From Dysgonamonadaceae bacterium (lineage in GTDB: Bacteria; Bacteroidota; Bacteroidia; Bacteroidales; Azobacteroidaceae): a stretch of 6,928 bases of DNA. A program made the translations under genes and the position numbers. The stretch lies in the NCBI GenBank assembly GCA_031260235.1, contig JAIRKG010000113.1, forward strand, positions 1 through 6,928, in the 5' to 3' direction. Positions 1-5,233 of the stretch are shown in pieces; position 1 is the stretch's first letter, and every line of letters begins with the position of its first letter. Under the pieces are notes generated by a model. That model did no database searches. It had not been told where the DNA came from and saw nothing but the letters and a program-made list of their open reading frames with translations.

Positions 1-30
1 AAAAAAGCCCGACCTGAAACAGATCGGACT
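1..30 (-). terminator. Rho-independent terminator of the leftward (xseA) transcript
   Basis: Read on the minus strand, bases 30-20 and 16-6 form an 11-bp stem (two of the pairs G-T) around a three-base loop. It is followed at once by at least six T (bases 6-1, running off the window). On the plus strand the same hairpin has no T-run after it, so the direction is leftward. It would end transcription coming from xseA or from a small RNA lying between xseA and this point. Confidence 0.85.
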
Positions 31-213
31 TCCCGGTTGTGATAACATATAGCTTCTAACTCTCAACCGGTTATATTTTCTCCGCCATCTTCCCCGGACG
101 TATTTCTTATACGCACCGTGAAGCCGGCTGGATAAATGCGCCCACCTGATCGGCATGTTCCGAAAGGGAGACTTCCCCCGCGAACTTAATTTTTAATAGG
201 GAGAGGCGAGGCG
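31..213 (-). ncRNA. Structured gene-free stretch after xseA: possible small RNA or structured 3' UTR
   Basis: No protein of a known kind is found between the xseA stop and the terminator. In particular, nothing resembles the small acidic helical subunit XseB. The stretch is rich in inverted repeats. Bases 81-132 fold as a rod: 81-83/130-132, 84-86/126-128, 89-92/120-123, 95-97/116-118 and 99-103/109-113, with loop 104-108. Two more hairpins are 145-153/160-167 (with an internal bulge) and 33-39/64-70 (7 bp, CCGGTTG with CAACCGG). With the terminator this makes three or four consecutive stem-loops on one leftward RNA. I could not match it to 6S, SRP, tmRNA or RNase P signatures. An open minus-strand frame from an ATG at 156 runs off the window; it is very basic and resembles no family I know. 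The small-RNA reading is an inference. Confidence 0.3.
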
Positions 214-1470
214 TCAATGGCGGGGGTGAGGCAAGGGCTGCGCAAATTTAACAGTTCCCGCAACCCGTCCGTCTGCCAGAACCGTTTCTATCGCATCGCC
301 TTCCCGCAATTCTTTTGCCGACTTGACGGCTTTCCCATTCTTCAAAGTGATCGAATAACCTTTGTCAAGGATGTATTTCGGCGACGATAACCTGAAAAAG
401 GATTCTTTTTCTTTCAATTGCGAATGTTTCGCAACCAAAATTTGGCGGACAAGATTTTTCATTTGCAGGCGGTAAATTTCTATTTCCGACCTTTTATTTT
501 CAATCATGGCATTGGTTAACAGGGGTATGCGGGAAGTCAGTACACGTAAATTTACGGCGGAGGCTTTCAGGAGAGCCTGTGCGGATTCGGTTATTTTAGA
601 CTGGCAATCAATCTGTTTGGCGGCTGTTTCTTCCACGCGGGCAATCAAGAAATCGGCGACGGCTGTGGGCGTTTTAGCGCGATAGGATGCAACAAAATCC
701 AGAACCGTATCGTCCCTTTCATGCCCGATTCCGGTAATGACAGGCAAAGGGAACTGCGCACAATTTGCCGCCAGCAAATAGGAATCAAACCATACCAAAT
801 CGGAAGTTGCCCCGCCTCCGCGTATGATAACAACCATGTCGAATAATTCCCTGTATTCAGCTATTTTATCCAATGCCGAAATGATAGATGTTTCGGTCTG
901 CTCTCCCTGCATCAGCGCAGGAAAAAGTCGAGTATAAAAGACATATCCGAAGCGGTTGCCGGTCAGGTGATTCAGGAAATCTTCGTAGCCGGCGGCTGTC
1001 GCGGAAGAGATGACTGCTATTCGTTGAGGCAACGGCGGGATTTCCAATTCTTTGTTCAGCGTCAAAACGCCCTCTTCTTCCAAACGGCGAAGAATTTTTT
1101 GCCGTCCGGATTGCAAATCACCCAAAGTATAACTCGGATCAATATCATAAACAGTTAATCCGTAGCCATATATCGGATGAATATCAACCGAAACCTTAAC
1201 CAATACTGTTAGGTTGGAACTGAATTGGCGACCGGTAGCCTGTTCAAAATGAAGGTGCAGCGTTTCAAAAACATTCGACCAAATATGCCCCCTGACTTTG
1301 GCAATAATCACATTTGTTTGCGGATTTTTTTCGATAAACTCCAAATAGCAATGACGGTTACTCATGTGCACGTCGGATGTTTCGGCGACCACCCAACAGG
1401 TTTCCGAAAAAGCGTTTTTCACCTCCGAAGCGAGACGGTTATTGAGTTGGGAAAGCGTAAGAAAATCCAT
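214..1470 (-). CDS. xseA: Exodeoxyribonuclease VII large subunit (XseA)
   Basis: Catalytic subunit of exonuclease VII, a cytoplasmic enzyme that degrades single-stranded DNA from both ends to short oligonucleotides in repair and recombination. It normally works with several copies of the small subunit XseB. The protein has 418 residues, usual for the family. An N-terminal OB-fold for DNA binding covers about residues 3-112. The catalytic domain follows, with the glycine triplet in VVIIRGGG (213-220), the GIGHERDDTVLD block (247-258, H250, D253, D254, D258) and KTPTAVADFL (266-275). A helical, charged region (about 277-360) leads to the conserved SPKYILDKGYSI segment (365-376). The ATG at 1470 is preceded by an A-rich leader without a Shine-Dalgarno, typical of Bacteroidota. 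The last residues (AQPLPHPRH) look like a short unrelated extension. No xseB follows before the terminator. Confidence 0.96.
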   Translation of the reverse strand: MDFLTLSQLNNRLASEVKNAFSETCWVVAETSDVHMSNRHCYLEFIEKNPQTNVIIAKVRGHIWSNVFETLHLHFEQATGRQFSSNLTVLVKVSVDIHPIYGYGLTVYDIDPSYTLGDLQSGRQKILRRLEEEGVLTLNKELEIPPLPQRIAVISSATAAGYEDFLNHLTGNRFGYVFYTRLFPALMQGEQTETSIISALDKIAEYRELFDMVVIIRGGGATSDLVWFDSYLLAANCAQFPLPVITGIGHERDDTVLDFVASYRAKTPTAVADFLIARVEETAAKQIDCQSKITESAQALLKASAVNLRVLTSRIPLLTNAMIENKRSEIEIYRLQMKNLVRQILVAKHSQLKEKESFFRLSSPKYILDKGYSITLKNGKAVKSAKELREGDAIETVLADGRVAGTVKFAQPLPHPRH

Positions 1471-1476
1471 CTGTTT

Positions 1477-1605
1477 TTATATTTTTATAAATTTCCGTAC
1501 ATAAACCTGCCTGCCGCCTGTTTGCAGACGAGCAATATAAATTCCATTCGGCAAAGAAGATATGTCAACAGACGAAGTGCGCCAATCGTAAGCATATATC
1601 GTAGA
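1477..1605 (-). pseudogene. Remnant of a T9SS type A C-terminal sorting domain
   Basis: The minus-strand frame 1605-1477 is open for 42 codons and ends with TAA, six bases before the xseA start. It has no ATG, and an in-frame TAA (1608-1606) closes it upstream, so it cannot be a whole gene. Its translation has the hallmark end of Por-secretion tails: VDISSLPNGIYIARLQ, then TGGRQVYVRKFIKI and stop. This matches the family pattern of a 'hD(hS)SLPxGhYhhRh' strand followed by a lysine-rich last strand. In intact proteins this domain (about 70-80 residues) steers an exported protein through the outer membrane by the type IX system and is then removed. Only the last half remains, and the protein body is absent. 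The simplest reading is a deletion that removed a secreted-protein gene which once lay directly upstream of xseA. A frameshift with the rest diverged is possible, but I found no matching residues in the other frames upstream. Confidence 0.7.
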
Positions 1606-1614
1606 TTATAACGA

Positions 1615-1622
1615 CAAATGTA
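1615..1622 (-). promoter_or_regulatory. Possible -7 element for xseA
   Basis: On the minus strand the bases read TACATTTG, a full match to the Bacteroidota -7 consensus TAnnTTTG. There is no clear TTTG about 20 bases upstream, so this is half a promoter. If used, it would make an xseA mRNA with a leader of roughly 140 bases that includes the T9SS-tail remnant. It lies back to back with the rightward promoter at 1651-1682. Confidence 0.4.
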
Positions 1623-1650
1623 CACATAACTTCTTAATTCATTGATTGAA

Positions 1651-1682
1651 TTTGTTGTGTTAGAAAAAATGTATTAATTTTG
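1651..1682 (+). promoter_or_regulatory. Bacteroidota-type promoter of the TraR/DksA-lspA-DUF4296 operon
   Basis: TTTG at 1651-1654 and TAATTTTG at 1675-1682 are separated by 20 bases. This is an exact fit to the primary sigma-factor consensus of this phylum (TTTG about -33, TAnnTTTG about -7). Transcription would start near 1686-1693, giving a leader of about 30-37 bases before the ATG at 1723. Confidence 0.7.
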
Positions 1683-1722
1683 GGACTTCAAAATAATATG
1701 ATTTACATTAAAAACTACAATT

Positions 1723-2103
1723 ATGAATCAGAAAACAAGATATTCGGATGCTGAATTAGAAGAATTTCGTGTAATAATCAACGAAAAATTAGATGTAGCC
1801 AAACGCGATTATGAATTGTTGAAAGCGGCGATTATGAACGCCGACGGGAATGATGTTACCGATACTTCTCCTACTTTTAAGGTTTTGGAAGAAGGCGCAT
1901 CGACATTGTCGAAAGAAGAAGCCGGACAGTTGGCGCAACGGCAAATAAGATTTATTCAAAATCTAAATGCCGCACTGGTACGCATAGAAAACAAAACGTA
2001 TGGAATGTGCCGCGCAACCGGGAAATTGATTCCGAAAGAAAGATTACGCGCAGTTCCCCATGCTACTTTGAGTATCGAAGCTAAACAAAGCATAAGCAAA
2101 TGA
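1723..2103 (+). CDS. TraR/DksA-family transcriptional regulator with degenerate zinc finger
   Basis: DksA-type proteins enter the secondary channel of RNA polymerase and, often with ppGpp, change initiation at stress- and growth-controlled promoters. This 126-residue protein has the expected layout. A long helical hairpin covers about residues 8-90; its turn near 40-50 is acid-rich (D41, D44, D47). A C-terminal finger-like segment, YGMCRATGKLIPKERLRAVP (93-112), is followed by HATLSIEAK (113-121). The tyrosine-glycine start and the ERLRAVPxATLxIEAK frame fit the family. Of the four zinc cysteines only C96 is left; the others are T99 and, in the SIEA segment, S and A. The fold is therefore probably zinc-independent, a form I associate with Bacteroidota members. 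It is the first gene of an operon: its TGA overlaps the lspA ATG (ATGA). An exact DksA-like function is inferred, so no symbol is given. Confidence 0.9.
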   Translation: MNQKTRYSDAELEEFRVIINEKLDVAKRDYELLKAAIMNADGNDVTDTSPTFKVLEEGASTLSKEEAGQLAQRQIRFIQNLNAALVRIENKTYGMCRATGKLIPKERLRAVPHATLSIEAKQSISK

Positions 2104-2732
2104 ATTTGTCGAAAAAATGGTTTTGGGCTATTACCGTTATTGTTTTGATTCTCGCTATCGATCAAATTATCAAAATTTTGATTAAAACCAACTTGTGTCT
2201 TGCTGCCGAGTTTCACGTTACGAACTGGTTTTACATCCGATTTGTTGAAAACAGCGGTATGGCGATGGGAATTCAGGTAGGAGGAAAATTATTCTTGTCG
2301 TTGTTCCGAATAATTGCCACATTTGCAATTGCTTATTATATCCACCGTTTAATCAAACGTGGTTTCAAATTATCTTATATTTTATTTGTATCCATGATAT
2401 TTGCCGGAGCAGTGGGAAATATTGTGGATAGTATTTTTTACGGCGTTATTTTCAGCGAAAGCACTCCGACGCAAGTGGCGGCTCTTTTCCCGCCGGACGG
2501 CGGATACGGCACGTGGCTTCACGGAAAAGTCGTAGATATGTTTTATTTCCCGCTGTTCTCATTCACATGGCCTTCATGGATACCTTTTCTTGGAGGAAGC
2601 GAGTTTGAATTTTTCAAATATATCTTCAATTTTGCCGACGCTTCCATCAGTGTCGGGGCAATCGTTTTATTGTTATTCTACAAGAAAACTTTTTCTTTAA
2701 GTTTTGAAAGTAAACAGGATGGCGAAGATTAA
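2100..2732 (+). CDS. lspA: Lipoprotein signal peptidase (LspA, signal peptidase II)
   Basis: Inner-membrane aspartyl protease that cuts the signal peptide from prolipoproteins just before the lipid-modified cysteine, after Lgt and before further acylation or transport. The 210-residue protein has four hydrophobic segments (about 8-28, 63-82, 91-110 and 176-194). Conserved blocks are DQIIK (21-25), the NSGMAMG version of NxGxAFG (51-57), GAVGNIVD (103-110), VVDMF with catalytic D146 (144-148) and FNFAD with catalytic D180 (176-180). It is longer than the roughly 160-170 residues of proteobacterial LspA, because of insertions at about 115-142 and 150-172. These loops (PTQVAALFPPDGG and a WPSWIP/GGSEFEFF stretch) are typical of Bacteroidota. 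The ATG shares its bases with the upstream TGA, so translation is probably coupled. The downstream gene begins inside its last codons. Confidence 0.97.
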   Translation: MNLSKKWFWAITVIVLILAIDQIIKILIKTNLCLAAEFHVTNWFYIRFVENSGMAMGIQVGGKLFLSLFRIIATFAIAYYIHRLIKRGFKLSYILFVSMIFAGAVGNIVDSIFYGVIFSESTPTQVAALFPPDGGYGTWLHGKVVDMFYFPLFSFTWPSWIPFLGGSEFEFFKYIFNFADASISVGAIVLLLFYKKTFSLSFESKQDGED

Positions 2733-3315
2733 ACCGTTGATTCCGCTCCTTTTTTTGTCTGCTTTTTTCACCGCTTGCGGCAATCGTCCTTTCCATGTTT
2801 TGTCCGACAAAAAGATGGAAGCCGTCTTGTTTGACGTATATATAGCTCAGGTGGAAATGGACAATAACCGCACGGTATTTTCCGATTCGGCGCGAAAAGC
2901 GGATTTATTAAATACGGTGTTTCAAAAACATAAGATTGACAAAACAGACTTTGATTCTTCTCTGGAATGGTATTCCGATAATTTGGAAAAATATGCGAAA
3001 CTGAATGAAAAAATTGCGAAACGCTACGCAAAAATGGCCGAAGACCTGAGAGCCGAGCAAGCAGGAAATCTTGACGAACAAACTCAAAAAGAGCTGGCTG
3101 ATCGGTATCCGATAGATAGCGTACCGTTTTTCTTGCGAAGAGCAGATCTTCCTCAAAATATTTATACGTTTGAAGCAGACACGGTTTTACATGAATATAA
3201 CGGCATTTGGGATTTGCGGTTCAATGTTTGTGGACTCCCGTCGAAAATCCGGCCGATAGTAACATTTTGCGTTCAGTGTAGCGACACGACGATTGTGCGG
3301 CGCGATTCTATCTAA
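2719..3315 (+). CDS. DUF4296-domain lipoprotein
   Basis: Predicted lipoprotein of 198 residues and unknown function. The N-terminus has a charged start (MAKIK), a hydrophobic stretch (residues 6-19) and a lipobox-like FTAC ending at C20. F at -3 is less usual than L, but the context is clear. The DUF4296 domain follows at about residues 27-115: KMEAVLFDVYIAQVEMDN near the start, a KADLLNTVFQKHKIDKTDFD segment, then SSLEWYSDN and a long charged helix. The remaining C-terminal part (about 125-198) resembles nothing I know. I chose the ATG at 2719 over an in-frame TTG at 2704 because it puts the charged residues directly before the hydrophobic core. It overlaps lspA by 14 bases, so the two are probably coupled. 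It is a likely LspA substrate; after glycine and asparagine at +2/+3 its final membrane is uncertain. Confidence 0.87.
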   Translation: MAKIKPLIPLLFLSAFFTACGNRPFHVLSDKKMEAVLFDVYIAQVEMDNNRTVFSDSARKADLLNTVFQKHKIDKTDFDSSLEWYSDNLEKYAKLNEKIAKRYAKMAEDLRAEQAGNLDEQTQKELADRYPIDSVPFFLRRADLPQNIYTFEADTVLHEYNGIWDLRFNVCGLPSKIRPIVTFCVQCSDTTIVRRDSI

Positions 3316-3330
3316 AAAAATTAAAGACAA

Positions 3331-3353
3331 GAGTTACAATCATCTTGGAACTC
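3331..3353. other. Intergenic hairpin after the DUF4296 gene
   Basis: GAGTT (3331-3335) and AACTC (3349-3353), plus CAA (3337-3339) and TTG (3345-3347), make an 8-bp stem with one A/G mismatch and a five-base loop. No T-run follows directly; a run of six T lies about 19 bases later (3372-3377). It may be a weak 3' end for the operon, but it is not a standard intrinsic terminator. Confidence 0.35.
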
Positions 3354-3399
3354 CGGTTCGAAAAAGAAACGTTTTTTCACACAATTTCAGGTAGTACCA

Positions 3400-3427
3400 T
3401 TTGTGTGGTAAAAAAACATTACCTTTG
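3400..3427 (+). promoter_or_regulatory. Bacteroidota-type promoter of the DEAD-box helicase gene
   Basis: TACCTTTG at 3420-3427 is a perfect TAnnTTTG element, with TTTG at 3400-3403 in front. The 16-base spacer is a few bases shorter than the usual 19-21. Transcription would begin near 3431-3438, leaving a leader of about 15-22 bases before the TTG at 3453. This placement supports that start over in-frame starts further upstream, which would lie before the transcript. Confidence 0.6.
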
Positions 3428-3452
3428 CGCCGTTATTATAAGAAATATTATT

Positions 3453-5186
3453 TTGAAAACATTTGAAGAATTAGGCGTTGCCTCCGATATCATCAAGGCA
3501 ATCAGCGAAATGGGCTACGAAAGTCCGATGCCCGTGCAGGAGGAAGTGATTCCCGTTCTGCTCGGTACTAATAATGAAGTCATTGCACTTGCTCAAACCG
3601 GCACTGGCAAAACGGCAGCGTTTGGTTTACCTATCCTGCAAAAAATCAACAGAAAACAAGTACGGCCGCAGGCGGTCATTCTGTGTCCTACACGCGAACT
3701 TTGCCTGCAAATAGCCGACGACCTCAAGGATTACTCCAAATATATGGAAGACTTAAAAGTAACCCCTGTCTATGGCGGCTCAAGCATCGAAAGTCAAATC
3801 AAAGCGTTACGTCGGGGCGTTCACGTCATTGTAGCTACGCCGGGGCGTTTGATAGATTTGGTGAACCGCAAGGCGGCAGATTTGACGGCAGTCCGCGACG
3901 TCGTGCTTGACGAGGCGGACGAAATGCTGAACATGGGCTTTTCGGAAAGTATCGATGAAATTCTTGCCTTTATACCGGAGAGCCGTAATATGTTGCTGTT
4001 TTCAGCGACCATGCCGGACGGAATTGCGCGCATTGCAAAAAAATATATGCGCTCGCCAAAGGAAATCACAATCGGGCGTAAAAATGAGGGCGCCTGCAAT
4101 GTGCGGCATATCTTTTATATGGTTAATGCGCGGGATAAATATCTCGTTTTGAAGAGAATTGCAGATTATAATCCCAATATCTATGGGATTATTTTTTGCC
4201 GTACTAAAAAGGAAACCCAGGAAATCGCCGACTTGCTGATTAAAGATGGATATAACGCCGATTCCCTGCACGGCGATTTGTCGCAGGCGCAACGCGATTA
4301 CGTGATGCAAAAATTCCGCCTGCGCAACATACAGTTGCTTGTCGCAACGGATGTGGCAGCCCGTGGTTTGGACGTGGACGACTTGACGCATATCATTAAT
4401 TACGGGCTTCCCGACGATATTGATTCATACACGCACAGGAGCGGTCGCACCGGACGAGTCGGCAAAACCGGAACTTCTATCGCTATTATCCACCTGAAAG
4501 AAAAACATAAAGTCAAGGAAATCGAAAAACAAATCAACAAGAAATTTGAAGAGGGCGTTATTCCGTCCGGAAAACAGATATGTGAAAAGCAACTCTTCGG
4601 ACTGGTCGATAAAATTGAAAAAGTGCGTGTCAACGAAGAAGAAATACAGGGAATTATGCCTTCGATTTACCGTAAATTAGACTGGCTGGACAAAGAAGAT
4701 GTTATTAAACGGCTTATTTCACTCGAATTTAACCGTCTGATAGACTATTACCAGGACGCCGGCGAAATCAAGGTTCCCCAAGAATTTGAAAAATGGAAAA
4801 AAGAAAGTCGCATGACGCGAGAAAAATCGACTGCATATTCGGAGAAAGGCACGGGACGCGCGTCCGAAAAAGGATTTGCCCGCCTCTTCATCAATCTGGG
4901 GAAAACCGACGGATTGCGCCCCCAATCGATAATCGGCTTGGTAAACGACCATATTCCCGGACGAAAAGTCGAAGTCGGGAGAATTGATTTGATGAAAAAC
5001 TTCTCTTTCTTTGAAATACGCGAAGCAGATCGCGGTAAAGTCATTCAACATTTAGACGGTGTTAAAGCTTTCGGGCGCAAAGTTTCCGTCGAAGCGTCAC
5101 AGCCCTCTCCTTCCGAACACCGGAAGAAGAAAATCGAGGAGCAGAAGAAAAAGAAAAATGCTAAACGACCGTTTTTCTCTTCTTAA
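3453..5186 (+). CDS. deaD: DEAD-box ATP-dependent RNA helicase with DbpA-type RNA-binding domain (DeaD/CsdA-like)
   Basis: ATP-driven RNA unwinding enzyme; relatives of this build act in ribosome assembly, mRNA decay and cold adaptation. From the TTG at 3453 it has 577 residues beginning MKTFEELG, the usual N-terminus in this phylum. An in-frame TTG at 3345 would add 36 unconserved residues and overlaps the promoter. Motifs: Q motif (F4, Q29), motif I AQTGTGKT (47-54), PTREL (79-83), TPGR (129-132), DEAD (153-156), SAT (184-186), HGDLSQAQR (273-281), ATDVAARGLD (298-307) and HRSGRTGR (328-335). A linker (about 345-470) leads to a DbpA RNA-binding domain (about 474-548), as in DeaD and DbpA. 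A lysine-rich tail (558-572) follows. All catalytic motifs are intact. The symbol rests on domain order; DbpA-like rRNA specificity is not excluded. Confidence 0.94.
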   Translation: MKTFEELGVASDIIKAISEMGYESPMPVQEEVIPVLLGTNNEVIALAQTGTGKTAAFGLPILQKINRKQVRPQAVILCPTRELCLQIADDLKDYSKYMEDLKVTPVYGGSSIESQIKALRRGVHVIVATPGRLIDLVNRKAADLTAVRDVVLDEADEMLNMGFSESIDEILAFIPESRNMLLFSATMPDGIARIAKKYMRSPKEITIGRKNEGACNVRHIFYMVNARDKYLVLKRIADYNPNIYGIIFCRTKKETQEIADLLIKDGYNADSLHGDLSQAQRDYVMQKFRLRNIQLLVATDVAARGLDVDDLTHIINYGLPDDIDSYTHRSGRTGRVGKTGTSIAIIHLKEKHKVKEIEKQINKKFEEGVIPSGKQICEKQLFGLVDKIEKVRVNEEEIQGIMPSIYRKLDWLDKEDVIKRLISLEFNRLIDYYQDAGEIKVPQEFEKWKKESRMTREKSTAYSEKGTGRASEKGFARLFINLGKTDGLRPQSIIGLVNDHIPGRKVEVGRIDLMKNFSFFEIREADRGKVIQHLDGVKAFGRKVSVEASQPSPSEHRKKKIEEQKKKKNAKRPFFSS

Positions 5187-5211
5187 TTTGACAAAATCTT
5201 TCGTATCCTTG
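5187..5211 (+). promoter_or_regulatory. metG: Possible metG promoter
   Basis: TATCCTTG at 5204-5211 differs from TAnnTTTG at one base and sits 22 bases before the metG ATG. TTTG at 5187-5190 lies upstream, but the gap of 13 bases is clearly shorter than normal, so the -33 part is doubtful. metG could also be read through from the helicase gene, as no terminator is visible between them. Confidence 0.4.
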
Positions 5212-5233
5212 CCGACTAAATCAATCTAAAAAC

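Noticed and set aside
1..156. Open minus-strand frame starting at ATG 156 and running off the window.
   Set aside because: Very basic composition, no family resemblance, not XseB-like, and it reads straight through the terminator hairpin; more likely chance in a structured RNA region.
129..172. Words on the plus strand resembling a TPP riboswitch (CTGGATA, ACCTGATC, AAGGGAG).
   Set aside because: The conserved CUGAGA element is absent, spacing in the second half is wrong, and no plus-strand gene lies downstream; the next gene there is xseA on the opposite strand.
1225..1611. Plus-strand open frame of 128 codons opposite the start of xseA and the T9SS remnant.
   Set aside because: It is antisense to well-supported coding sequence, and its translation shows no recognisable domain.
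3349..3362. GGTTCGA-like T-arm word suggesting a tRNA remnant.
   Set aside because: No acceptor stem, anticodon arm or 3' CCA partner nearby; the word alone is too short.
3360..3378. GAAAAA...TTTTTC hairpin as a terminator of the lspA operon.
   Set aside because: The stem is only A-T pairs beyond one G-C and would be too weak; it also lies just before the helicase promoter, where A/T runs are expected.
4002..4391. Minus-strand frame of 129 codons inside the helicase gene, and similar ones at 4719-5051 and 5771-6295.
   Set aside because: They mirror intact helicase and metG reading frames; composition and lack of motifs mark them as shadows.
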